From: a virus
Strand: one strand, 5' to 3'
DNA: 20,806 bases
Virus record (IMG/VR): IMGVR_UViG_3300020158_000331
Location: 1 to 20,806 of that record
In this document: one piece after another, positions 8,034 to 14,669 of the stretch
Layout of the letters: each line of letters starts with the position of its first letter
Numbering within the stretch: position 1 is the first letter of the stretch
Position numbers and translations under genes: made by a program
Notes under the pieces: model-generated
The model's input: only the letters and a program-made list of their open reading frames with translations
Told to the model about the DNA's origin: nothing
The model's database searches: none

Positions 8034-10232
8034 TCAGAGAACTGCATAAACCCACCTGCGAACGTTACTTGCACGAATTTGCGTGCGCACAAATCCCAAT
8101 TCCTGTAAAACTTTGCCCATTCGCATCTCCTCGCGTTTTCCTACGTGTTTGGCTTCGATGCCCAATGCATCCTTGAGCACTTCCCCAATCTGCAAATAAT
8201 TGCTCGCACGTGCCGTGAGCCCTGTCATGGGGTCCACCATGTCGAGCCAGGCCTGCACAGCCTCTGACCATGGATCGGTCACCATGTGTTCCTGGTGCAC
8301 GTTTCTGGCCAGGTCTTCAGCCTCCCGGTACTCCACACCCAGCAGTGCAAACAAGTCACGAGCCTCGGCCCAGAGTTGCAGGCGATCGCGCCGGATGCCA
8401 TCGGTATCGATGCAGTCACCCACCTTCACTGGAAGCCAGCGCCGGTTGCCGGTACGGTCGGCCAGAAACTCGTCTTCATTGGTGGTGCCGACAAACACCA
8501 AGCGACGCGGGAACTTGGTTGCGAACTCTCGGTACTTGGGGATCCAGTTCTCATGAGTGCGAGTGATAAAGGCCTTGATCGATTCAAGCTCCTTGGTGTG
8601 CAGCCCACGCAGTTCACCGATCTCTGCCACCAGGCGGCCGCGCATCTTGCGCGCCAGGTCGTCGTCTTTCTCATCGAAGCTGAGCTCGGTGAAGAAGGCC
8701 TCATCGGGCACCATGTCCTTGACCGCGGTGCTCTTGCGCGCGCCCTGCGCACCCATCAGGATTGGCACCATGTCTGCCTTTACGCCCGGCTGCATCACAC
8801 GACCGGCCATGGCAGTCCACAGGTAACGCGATACCGCTCTGGCATAGGGAGAATCCGGCACACCAAGATAGGTGCTGAGAAACATGTCAACCCGACTGAT
8901 TCCGTCCCAGTGTTGCTGGTTAAGCCATTCAATCGCCGAATCAAACGGGTTGTCCATGGCCACCAGCAAGACCGTGTCACGAATCAGTTCACGCGCCACC
9001 GGTTTGAATTTTTTCTTCTCCAGCGTGATGCGCAATCGCGTGTAGTCGGCGTCCGTCAGGGGCAGCCACTGGGCGTTGGCCGGTATGCCAACTTCACTGA
9101 GCTTGCTGGGAGCTGCGTACATGATCTCGTCACGGAACTGGTCAAAGCGGATATGCATTCCGCAGTACAGGGGATGACGCAAAGCCTTGGTCACGTTATC
9201 GACCGTTGCCAGGTACCCGCCCCTGCCCTTGCGCAGAATCGGTCCTGCGTTCTGAACTTCCAGCATTTCCGCGGCATCCAGAACCACCGGCTCAAATTTG
9301 TCGGCCGGCTCGACATAGCCGACGGCCGCAAAGAAGTCGCCATCCGCCTTGCTTTGGCAATGCCCATGCAAACACTTGAAGTGGCCCCGCTCATAACCCT
9401 TTGTGCCGGCCCTGAACCACATCGTGGAGCTGTCACCAGCCTCACCCGTGGTGTGATCTGCGCTCCAGGGGCAAGTCACTATGAGAGAACCATCGCGGTC
9501 AGTGTCCAGGATCAGGCCTTCCGTTTCCAGAAAGTCTGCCACTGGGTCCGGCGCCATTACGTTGTCGCCCTTCTTGCGCGCACTGAGCTCAGAGCCAGTG
9601 GGCTCACCGGTGGCGTAGTTCTTGATCAGTTCAGCCCAGACCTCCTCGAACTCGACCAGTGATATCTCGGGTATCTCGTACGGCAGCCCGCCGGCCCAGT
9701 CGTAGTGCACGCCGCTGGGATGGGTGCCGATGGCGACAAACTGATTGCCTGTGCCCAGAAACTCGATCACACCACCCTGAACCGGAATCGTGCGTTTGGC
9801 GATCTCTCCACTGAGCCGGAAAGCCAGCAGGGTCTTGCCGCTGTTGGGGCGCTGGCGCGTTGGCAAATGACGCATCAGGAAGTTACTGATGAAATCCACC
9901 AGCGCCTTGGATGCCTGCGGATCGGGCACATCGATGTCGAAAGCCCTGACCTCACGGGTTTGCAAGCAGATGCCGTAATCGGGTTTACTGGCCCACAGGG
10001 TGATTTCCTGAAAGCTGGCCTGCTTGGCCGTCCAGTCCGTGATACCAACAACCTTGTCCTGTCGGTTGTAGCGACTTGGCGTCTTGCCAATGTCCTTGAT
10101 CTTGGACTGGGCCGAGATTTGCGCCTTTGGATTAGAGACCACGGGCAGCAGATCTGCGCCAAGGCCAAGCACCAGGTCGAAGTGGTCCCACTCAGGTGCG
10201 CTGGCGCCCCACACAGTTGCAGCAGATGGCAT
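8034..10232 (-). CDS. Replication primase-helicase: Prim-Pol domain plus VapE-type P-loop helicase
   Basis: A 732-residue protein that probably starts phage replication by making primers and unwinding DNA. Numbering below counts from a TTG two codons upstream. Residues about 10-210 form an archaeo-eukaryotic Prim-Pol domain, with FDIDVPD (metal Asp 101 and 103) and the GTH motif (His 173). Residues about 255-300 hold a Cys/His cluster (TCPW...H...CLHGHC) that may bind zinc. Residues about 440-650 form the VapE-family helicase, with QHWDGISRVD, YLG, Walker A GAQGARKS (496-503), Walker B around RLVAEIGEL, and the hallmark FVGTTNEDEFLADRTGNRRW. All key residues are present. No clear ribosome-binding site precedes ATG 10232, which lies 17 bases after the cro-like stop, so coupling is likely. 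Confidence 0.93.
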   Translation of the reverse strand: MPSAATVWGASAPEWDHFDLVLGLGADLLPVVSNPKAQISAQSKIKDIGKTPSRYNRQDKVVGITDWTAKQASFQEITLWASKPDYGICLQTREVRAFDIDVPDPQASKALVDFISNFLMRHLPTRQRPNSGKTLLAFRLSGEIAKRTIPVQGGVIEFLGTGNQFVAIGTHPSGVHYDWAGGLPYEIPEISLVEFEEVWAELIKNYATGEPTGSELSARKKGDNVMAPDPVADFLETEGLILDTDRDGSLIVTCPWSADHTTGEAGDSSTMWFRAGTKGYERGHFKCLHGHCQSKADGDFFAAVGYVEPADKFEPVVLDAAEMLEVQNAGPILRKGRGGYLATVDNVTKALRHPLYCGMHIRFDQFRDEIMYAAPSKLSEVGIPANAQWLPLTDADYTRLRITLEKKKFKPVARELIRDTVLLVAMDNPFDSAIEWLNQQHWDGISRVDMFLSTYLGVPDSPYARAVSRYLWTAMAGRVMQPGVKADMVPILMGAQGARKSTAVKDMVPDEAFFTELSFDEKDDDLARKMRGRLVAEIGELRGLHTKELESIKAFITRTHENWIPKYREFATKFPRRLVFVGTTNEDEFLADRTGNRRWLPVKVGDCIDTDGIRRDRLQLWAEARDLFALLGVEYREAEDLARNVHQEHMVTDPWSEAVQAWLDMVDPMTGLTARASNYLQIGEVLKDALGIEAKHVGKREEMRMGKVLQELGFVRTQIRASNVRRWVYAVL

Positions 10233-10249
10233 GGTCAATCGCAGCTGCG

Positions 10250-10504
10250 TTAAGGCTGCTTGCCATTGCGCACAGTGGGCGACTCAATTAACTCGGGCCA
10301 TATTTTTTGCCAGTCCGTGGGATGCAGGTCCTTGCGGCTTACAACTCGATTGGTTGCCGCTTCAATCGCAACGGCAAACCGCACGGGGACTGGCCTGAGA
10401 CCTTTGCCCCAATCAGAGACATCTGATGGAAAGGCACCGATCTCAGCAGCCAGCCTTGTGGCTGCTCCTCGCCCCTGCTGCTTAAAGTACTTAAATAGGT
10501 TCAT
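10250..10504 (-). CDS. Cro-like (YdaS-type) DNA-binding protein
   Basis: An 84-residue protein with a helix-turn-helix: RGAATRLAAEIGAFPSDVSD, then WGKGLRPVPVRFAVAIEAAT and RVVSRKDLHP. The pattern of a VSxW...RPVP....IE.AT...V.R.DL.P tail is typical of the YdaS/Cro group of phage regulators. It is divergent from the repressor gene and is the first gene of the leftward early operon. The ATG lies exactly where transcription from the predicted promoter should begin, so the mRNA may be leaderless; no ribosome-binding site is seen. By analogy with lambda Cro it would bind the same operators and shut off repressor synthesis. Confidence 0.85.
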   Translation of the reverse strand: MNLFKYFKQQGRGAATRLAAEIGAFPSDVSDWGKGLRPVPVRFAVAIEAATNRVVSRKDLHPTDWQKIWPELIESPTVRNGKQP

Positions 10505-10510
10505 GTCCGT

Positions 10511-10539
10511 ACTATAGCGTAAGGCTAAATCACAATCAA
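10511..10539 (-). promoter_or_regulatory. Leftward early promoter (PL-like)
   Basis: Minus-strand sigma-70 promoter with -35 TTGATT (10534-10539), a 17-base spacer and -10 TATAGT (10511-10516). The predicted first transcribed base is 10504, the A of the cro-like ATG. Two repressor operators overlap it, one reaching 2 bases into the -35 box and one 2 bases into the -10 box. Confidence 0.75.
10515..10527. promoter_or_regulatory. Repressor operator O1 (TAGC-N5-GCTA)
   Basis: The palindrome TAGCGTAAGGCTA overlaps the -10 box of the leftward promoter. Extended to 16 bases and read on the minus strand it is TTAGCCTTACGCTATA, one mismatch from O3. Confidence 0.75.
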
Positions 10540-10550
10540 GCCTTTAGCTA
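10538..10550. promoter_or_regulatory. Repressor operator O2
   Basis: AAGCCTTTAGCTA is a slightly degenerate copy of the palindrome, 23 bases centre to centre from O1. On the minus strand it reads TAGCTAAAGGCTT and leads into the TTGATT -35 box, exactly like the distal operator of the rightward early promoter. Confidence 0.7.
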
Positions 10551-10562
10551 TATACTTTTTGT

Positions 10563-10575
10563 TAGCCTTATGCTA
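10563..10575. promoter_or_regulatory. Repressor operator O3
   Basis: The perfect-arm palindrome TAGCCTTATGCTA overlaps by 2 bases the -10 box of the repressor promoter, 25 bases from O2. Occupancy would repress the repressor gene, as OR3 does in lambda. Confidence 0.72.
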
Positions 10576-10579
10576 TAAA
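10571..10579 (+). promoter_or_regulatory. Repressor promoter (PRM-like), extended -10
   Basis: TGC-TATAAA at 10571-10579 is an extended -10 element. The base block at the -35 position (TATACT, 10551-10556) is poor, so the promoter should be weak or activator-dependent. The predicted start is near A10586, giving a leader of about 19 bases with AAGGTG (10595-10600) before the repressor ATG. Confidence 0.6.
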
Positions 10580-10604
10580 TACAAAACGGACACCAAGGTG
10601 CAAC

Positions 10605-11189
10605 ATGAAACTGATTGACGACATTCGACGGGAAAATCTTGCTCATTTGAGAGAAGAATTAGGCGGACTGCGTCCATTGGCCCAAAGAACCGAGCGCAAT
10701 GATTCGCAAGTAAGTCAGTGGATTCAGGGATCAAAAAACTCCGGGACTGGAAAGCCGCGCGGGATGCGAAGCGACACGGCAAGATTCATTGAGAGCAAAT
10801 GCGGCAAATCTCAGGGATGGCTAGACACGGATCACACAAGCTTTTCCACGACAGGATCGACCACCCAGTCATCAGTTGGCAGCGTCACTCTGACACCTGC
10901 CACATCGCTCCTGCAAACCTTAGAAAGACTTGGCTTCTTTTTGTCAAATATTGCGGATGGCCAAAGGGACTTGGTGTCACGAAAGCTTGCCGCCTTCGCG
11001 ATGGCCCCTGACAGTGTGCAATTAATGCACTCCTTGTATCAAACTATGGATATTGGTAGCGATGATTTCCCCATCCCTCAACTGACCCAGGACGAGCTGG
11101 ACAGAGGACAGCGTCTGACTGATGCCGCCCATGCTGCTGCTGCTGTAAACTTAGCAGCAACTAAGCATGGCAAACAAAATACAGCCTGA
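10605..11189 (+). CDS. CI-type phage repressor lacking an autocleavage domain
   Basis: A 194-residue protein. Residues about 8-78 form a lambda-repressor-like helix-turn-helix domain: GLRPLAQRTERNDSQVSQWI is the DNA-binding core, followed by the loop GTGKPRGMRSDTARFIE and the CGKSQGWLDTDH end seen in phage CI proteins of Burkholderiales. Residues 80-105 are a Ser/Thr-rich linker. The C-terminal half is helical and lacks the Ser and Lys catalytic motifs and the Ala-Gly or Cys-Gly cleavage site of the LexA/S24 family. It should keep the lysogenic state by binding the TAGC-N5-GCTA operators, but induction cannot follow the standard RecA-stimulated route. AAGGTG precedes the ATG. The stop lies 23 bases inside the next gene. 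Confidence 0.8.
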   Translation: MKLIDDIRRENLAHLREELGGLRPLAQRTERNDSQVSQWIQGSKNSGTGKPRGMRSDTARFIESKCGKSQGWLDTDHTSFSTTGSTTQSSVGSVTLTPATSLLQTLERLGFFLSNIADGQRDLVSRKLAAFAMAPDSVQLMHSLYQTMDIGSDDFPIPQLTQDELDRGQRLTDAAHAAAAVNLAATKHGKQNTA

Positions 11190-11625
11190 TTTTCCGCCGC
11201 TGCTCGTCACACCCGGAGCAAACGTATTGACGCTCGATACGTTGCACCGAATTTGCGTGCAACAACAAGAAACCGACCGTCGAAAACAACTGTGGGACGG
11301 GTTTGCAGCGCTTTACACCCGCTTTCTTGACGCGGGGTTGGCCGGACTAGAACTGTGGGTTGACGGAGCCTTCATGACCTTTGTTCCCTCACCACGACAT
11401 GTGGATTGCGTTTTGTGGGTGCCTCAATCGCACGTCGACCAGTGCACAGACTCCCAATACAAAGACCTCCAGCAACTGCAAGATGGCCCAGCCGTAAAAA
11501 ACAAATATGGAGTAGAGTTGTGGGTACAACCACCGGAAGCGCCAAACAGCAACTTTTGGACGAGTTGTTTTTCGACCACCGGGGACGGCATTACTCTTAA
11601 GGGGTTTGCGAGACTTGCGCTATGA
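11167..11625 (+). CDS. DUF6932-like protein with a degenerate nucleotidyltransferase signature
   Basis: A 152-residue protein cotranscribed with the repressor: its ATG lies 23 bases before the repressor stop, and its own stop overlaps the next start as ATGA. The layout matches what I know of the DUF6932 family: PDFPPLLVTPG at the N-terminus, a helix with RRKQLWDGFAALYTRF, then GLELWVDGAFMTFVPSPRHVDCVLWV and a C-terminal GITLKGFARLAL. Family members usually show G-S-F followed by D-x-D, a nucleotidyltransferase-like active site. Here these positions read G67-A68-F69 and H78-V79-D80, so two signature residues differ and catalysis may be lost or altered. Its role is unknown; the position suggests a lysogen-expressed accessory function with the next gene. 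The family call is from memory of the pattern. Confidence 0.68.
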   Translation: MANKIQPDFPPLLVTPGANVLTLDTLHRICVQQQETDRRKQLWDGFAALYTRFLDAGLAGLELWVDGAFMTFVPSPRHVDCVLWVPQSHVDQCTDSQYKDLQQLQDGPAVKNKYGVELWVQPPEAPNSNFWTSCFSTTGDGITLKGFARLAL

Positions 11626-12524
11626 CTTCCTCACGGACTGATCATTTTTCTGAACAGACGAATGCCTGGAAACGTCGTGCTGAACAGCAGCCTAATAGTC
11701 GTGGTGCAGCCTTTTACGCTGACGGCTTTGCCAACTACGAACGGGCAAGTCGCAACGACCAAGCGCTAAGTACCGCAAAAGATGCCGGCGAAATGCTGGA
11801 TCTTCGTTTCATGGGACCTCGCACAGAGCGAGGAACTTTGCCAATGGGTCATTTTCTGGACATCATGACCCCGCTAAACCGCGCTTTTAACCATGCGGCA
11901 TACAGACTGCGTAGTGGAAAAGTGACCAGCCGTGTCAGTTCTGACATCAAAGGGGAAATTGCATTGCAGATGGCCGGTACCGGGTATGGCTCTGCCCGGA
12001 TATTTGTAACTGGCGATGCCCGTGAAGACCTAACCGGGGTAAGTTTACTGGGAGCAACGTTCAAGCAAACTTTTCAGTTATTGAACGCAAAATCTGAAGA
12101 CTTTTACGATGCTGTTGATGCCGTTGGCGGGACTGCAGCGCGTCACTTTGGTGAGGCGCTCCACCAAACTGACCGCCATGGAATGGCGGCCGAGTTCACC
12201 TGGATACGCCCACAAGATCCGCTGTCGTGGAAGGGGACACCTGCCGAAATAGATCGGGTTTGCTCACTGATAGACAGCACCGCAGAACCGGAAACTTTCG
12301 AGCAAATTCTGACGGGTCACGTCTCTGCGATGGCAGAAACTGGCAATCTGCAACTTCGCGTCGGGGCGGAAAAGACAAAAGTTCGCTTCCCTACGAGATT
12401 GATCGATCAAGTGCAACGCTTGGCCTTAGGGCGGGACGCAAGACTTCTCGTTCAGACCGCCCGCTACTGGGACGCTGTTTTGCAGAAGGACGTCTTTAAG
12501 CACACCCTGCGTGAAGTCACCTAG
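11622..12524 (+). CDS. Unrecognised 300-residue protein, last gene of the repressor operon
   Basis: No family is recognised. It is soluble, without signal peptide or membrane segment. Residues 1-55 are polar and possibly flexible. Residues about 58-195 read as one alpha/beta domain: DLRFMGPRTERGTLPMGHFL opens with a strand and then a helix (FLDIMTPLNRAFNHAAYRLR), followed by a GYGSARIFVTGD strand and a helical part containing FYDAVDAVGGTAARHFGEAL. Residues about 227-300 look like a separate small beta-rich domain (ILTGHVSAMAETGNLQLRVG..KTKVRFP). The start overlaps the upstream stop as ATGA, so production is coupled to the DUF6932-like protein, which may be its partner. A strong terminator follows 24 bases after the stop. 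A prophage exclusion, defence or toxin-antitoxin role is possible but not shown. Confidence 0.75.
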   Translation: MTSSRTDHFSEQTNAWKRRAEQQPNSRGAAFYADGFANYERASRNDQALSTAKDAGEMLDLRFMGPRTERGTLPMGHFLDIMTPLNRAFNHAAYRLRSGKVTSRVSSDIKGEIALQMAGTGYGSARIFVTGDAREDLTGVSLLGATFKQTFQLLNAKSEDFYDAVDAVGGTAARHFGEALHQTDRHGMAAEFTWIRPQDPLSWKGTPAEIDRVCSLIDSTAEPETFEQILTGHVSAMAETGNLQLRVGAEKTKVRFPTRLIDQVQRLALGRDARLLVQTARYWDAVLQKDVFKHTLREVT

Positions 12525-12547
12525 CTGATCCATTTTTATCGTGCTCG

Positions 12548-12573
12548 AACCGCCCTTGTAGGCGGTTTTTTTT
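12548..12573 (+). terminator. Intrinsic terminator of the repressor operon
   Basis: A 7-base stem AACCGCC / GGCGGTT with a 6-base loop (CTTGTA) runs into eight T residues. It closes the three-gene repressor operon and insulates it from the rightward early promoter about 75 bases downstream. Confidence 0.92.
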
Positions 12574-12636
12574 CGCGCAAAAAACATTGCTGGATTCAAT
12601 GCGATCTTTGAGCGTGAACATTTTTTGCTCTTAATG

Positions 12637-12649
12637 TAGCTTTTGGCTT
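12637..12649. promoter_or_regulatory. Repressor operator, distal site of the rightward promoter
   Basis: TAGCTTTTGGCTT is a degenerate copy of TAGC-N5-GCTA. It overlaps the TTGCAT -35 box by 2 bases and is 23 bases centre to centre from the next site. It closely resembles O2 read on the minus strand (TAGCTAAAGGCTT). Confidence 0.65.
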
Positions 12650-12676
12650 GCATTGCATTTAGCTTTCGGCTATATT
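12648..12676 (+). promoter_or_regulatory. Rightward early promoter (PR-like)
   Basis: Sigma-70 promoter with -35 TTGCAT (12648-12653), 17-base spacer and -10 TATATT (12671-12676). Start predicted near 12683-12684, giving a leader of about 30 bases. Both boxes are overlapped by repressor operators with the same geometry as the leftward promoter. Confidence 0.75.
12660..12672. promoter_or_regulatory. Repressor operator, proximal site of the rightward promoter
   Basis: TAGCTTTCGGCTA has perfect palindromic arms and overlaps the -10 box by 2 bases. The 16-base extension TTAGCTTTCGGCTATA fits the consensus shared with O1 and O3. Confidence 0.75.
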
Positions 12677-12713
12677 AACGGCTATCCAAGAAATGCCGCA
12701 AAGGATTACCAAC

Positions 12714-12872
12714 ATGACATCACTGCAAAAAGCCCTGTCCGAGCTCAACCAACGCATCCACCTTGGCGCTGAGTTCCCCGACGCCGGCTATGTCGTCGCC
12801 TGGTTGTTCAAGGTCTGTCATCACGACCTGGCTGATGCCTATGACGCCCAATTCCAAGGGACGCATTCGTGA
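12714..12872 (+). CDS. 52-residue early protein, unknown function
   Basis: First ORF after the rightward early promoter. It encodes 52 residues beginning MTSLQKALSELNQRIHLGAE and ending with a Cys/His-containing segment VCHHDLADAYDAQ. AAGGA lies 8 bases before the ATG. An in-frame ATG at 12693 would add seven residues but lies too near the predicted transcription start to have a binding site. The predicted fold is mostly helical. The third-codon positions favour G/C as in the neighbouring genes, and the stop overlaps the next start as GTGA. It is too short for family assignment. Confidence 0.7.
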   Translation: MTSLQKALSELNQRIHLGAEFPDAGYVVAWLFKVCHHDLADAYDAQFQGTHS

Positions 12873-12958
12873 ATTTCCGCACTACCGCCCTGTTCCTCGC
12901 CTACATCGGCGGCGCAGTCGTCATCGCGCTGGACCTACTGGTCTGGCGTCCTTTTTAA
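12869..12958 (+). CDS. 29-residue single-span membrane peptide
   Basis: A tiny ORF starting with GTG that overlaps the previous stop as GTGA. The product begins MNFRTTALFLAYIGGAVV and continues IALDLLVWRPF, giving one hydrophobic helix of about 20 residues with an Arg near each end, as in a membrane-anchored microprotein. Position at the start of the early operon fits a small host-modifying or exclusion peptide, but the function is unknown. Evidence is the overlap, the reading context and the membrane-like composition. Confidence 0.55.
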   Translation: MNFRTTALFLAYIGGAVVIALDLLVWRPF

Positions 12959-12978
12959 CCACTCCTGAAAGTTCACTT

Positions 12979-13443
12979 ATGACATTTGAAGCCATCCCCG
13001 GCCTGTTGGCCGATTTGCTGCAAGAACAGCGCGATACCCGTGAGGCCATCACCAGTCTGGCCGAGGCCATTGCCGGCATTCGTGCCAAGACCGTTGCCAC
13101 CCCAATCCCCGCCACGACCGATGCAGTCAAGGCCAAACCAGCCCCAAAGTCGGCGGCACCGGTGGCGGCACCAGTAACTGCTGCCCCCACTGCCGAAGCC
13201 CCGGTGCCGAGTGCAGCAGTGGTGCAGACTGCCGAATCCGCATCTGAGCCGCCAAGCTACCAGACAGTCGCGACCGTGATCACGCAGTTGTCAAAGCTCA
13301 AGACCCGCAACTTTGCCATGGAACTGCTCCAGACCTTTGGCGTGAACAAGTTGCCCGAAGCCAAGCCCGATCAGTACGCTGCGATTCTGGCTGCTGCCAG
13401 TCAGGCCGTTCTGGCTGCTACCAGTCAGGCCGCTCTGGTATGA
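12979..13443 (+). CDS. Early phage protein with Ala/Pro linker, unknown function
   Basis: A 154-residue protein with three parts. Residues 1-36 form a helical, possibly coiled-coil segment (MTFEAIPGLLADLLQEQRDT). Residues about 40-90 are an Ala/Pro/Lys-rich linker. Residues about 95-154 are a small helical domain (SYQTVATVITQLSKLKTRNF, then FGVNKLPEAKPDQYAAIL). Small helical domains of this form are common just before DUF2800 nuclease genes in phages, which suggests an accessory to recombination or replication. The C-terminus carries a 24-base tandem duplication (13387-13434). The stop overlaps the DUF2800 start as ATGA. The start is chosen at the ATG that gives the coherent N-terminal helix; a longer frame back to 12763 would overlap the two small ORFs. 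Confidence 0.72.
   Translation: MTFEAIPGLLADLLQEQRDTREAITSLAEAIAGIRAKTVATPIPATTDAVKAKPAPKSAAPVAAPVTAAPTAEAPVPSAAVVQTAESASEPPSYQTVATVITQLSKLKTRNFAMELLQTFGVNKLPEAKPDQYAAILAAASQAVLAATSQAALV
13387..13434 (+). repeat. 24-base tandem duplication in the 154-residue gene
   Basis: Two adjacent 24-base units (13387-13410, 13411-13434) differ at two positions and encode LAAASQAV and LAATSQAA, right before the stop. They keep the frame, so they lengthen the C-terminal helix by eight residues. Confidence 0.85.
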
Positions 13444-14600
13444 GTACGCACGCGTTTCTGTCGCCATCGGGCGCGCCGTACTGGACGCGCTGCCTGGCTA
13501 AGCCCTATATGGAAGCCGGCTGCGCAGACAGCACCAGCGCAGCTGCTGCTGAAGGCACATCAGCTCACGAACTGCGCGCGCGCTGCCTGATTCAAAACAC
13601 AGACGCCTGCGACTATCTGGGTCAAGTCATCGAAGGCTTCGAGGTCACTCAGGAGATGGCAGATGCTGTCCAACAATCCCTGGACGTGATCCGTGCTATC
13701 GGTGCTGGCGAAGGCTGCGACATTCATGTCGAGGTGCCACTGGACATCAGCGTCATCACCGGCGAGAAGGATGCAAAGGGCACCAGTGATACGGTCATCC
13801 TGCGCCACGCAACGCACAACCTCTGGGTTGACGACTACAAGCACGGCCGCGGCGTGAAGGTGTTTGCGCAGGACAACGAGCAACTTCTCGTTTACGCCGG
13901 TGCAGCACTCTTTGAATTTGACCTGGTCGGTGACTGGCAGACCATCACCCTGAGTATTTCGCAACCGCGCCTTGGCCACTTTGATGAATGGACCATCAGC
14001 GTTGAGGAACTGCAAGAGCGCCTTGCCACGGTTTCCAGCATCGCCGCACAGATCTTGGCCGGCCGCAAAGACACTTTGACACTGGCGCCGGGCGAGAAGC
14101 AGTGCAAGTTCTGTCGTGCCAAGGCCACCTGCCCCGCGCTGAACACCACGGTGTTCTCGGAATTTGAAGCCATCAAAGCCGAAGAGAAAACACCCGTCGA
14201 GATGCTGTCTCACGCCATGTCCAAGGTTGATCTGATCGAAGGCTGGTGCAAGGCAGTACGCGCAGAGACCGAACGGCGACTGCTGGCCGGAACCGACGTT
14301 GTGGGCTGGAAACTGGTGCAGGGCAAGCGAGGCAACCGCGCCTGGACTAGCAAGGCGCAAGCCGAAGCGCTCCTCAAAGCCATGCGCATCCCACACGACC
14401 AGATGTACGACTACGCAGTCATCAGTCCGACCACCGCAGAAAAGCTCAGCAAGCTCGAAGTCATCGGCCCGCGCCAATGGCCCAAGTTGCAGGCCTTGAT
14501 GAGTCAGTCCGAAGGCAATGCATCTGTTGCGCCCGCATCCGATAGGCGCCCTGCCCTGGTTGCGGATTCATTCAAACCGGTACTGATTGGGGAGGAATAA
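13440..14600 (+). CDS. DUF2800 protein, RecB/Cas4-like PD-(D/E)XK nuclease
   Basis: A 386-residue protein. The N-terminal 235 residues carry the RecB-type nuclease motifs: GTSAHE (Glu/His at 43-44), GTSDTVIL (Asp 117), VDDYKHG (Asp 131/132 and Lys 134) and the QLLVY motif (Gln 148, Tyr 152). Cys 222, 225 and 231 in CKFCRAKATCPALN, with an N-terminal Cys (18 or 28), fit the Fe-S cluster seen in Cas4/AddB-type nucleases. The C-terminal 150 residues are helical and typical of DUF2800. The family is a phage exonuclease candidate that works with a DUF2815 partner in recombination or end processing. The start overlaps the previous stop as ATGA. Confidence 0.9.
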   Translation: MSTHAFLSPSGAPYWTRCLAKPYMEAGCADSTSAAAAEGTSAHELRARCLIQNTDACDYLGQVIEGFEVTQEMADAVQQSLDVIRAIGAGEGCDIHVEVPLDISVITGEKDAKGTSDTVILRHATHNLWVDDYKHGRGVKVFAQDNEQLLVYAGAALFEFDLVGDWQTITLSISQPRLGHFDEWTISVEELQERLATVSSIAAQILAGRKDTLTLAPGEKQCKFCRAKATCPALNTTVFSEFEAIKAEEKTPVEMLSHAMSKVDLIEGWCKAVRAETERRLLAGTDVVGWKLVQGKRGNRAWTSKAQAEALLKAMRIPHDQMYDYAVISPTTAEKLSKLEVIGPRQWPKLQALMSQSEGNASVAPASDRRPALVADSFKPVLIGEE

Positions 14601-14669
14601 GCACCAGCGACAACACCCTACCCCGCCCACCAACTCACCCGTCGTCTTCATTTTCATCCGGAATCCATC

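Noticed and set aside
8286-9662. 458-codon open frame on the plus strand
   Set aside because: It is fully antisense to the primase-helicase gene, has no family resemblance and arises from the GC-rich codon pattern of the real gene.
13560-14477. 305-codon open frame on the minus strand
   Set aside because: Antisense to the DUF2800 nuclease gene, with no recognisable motif.
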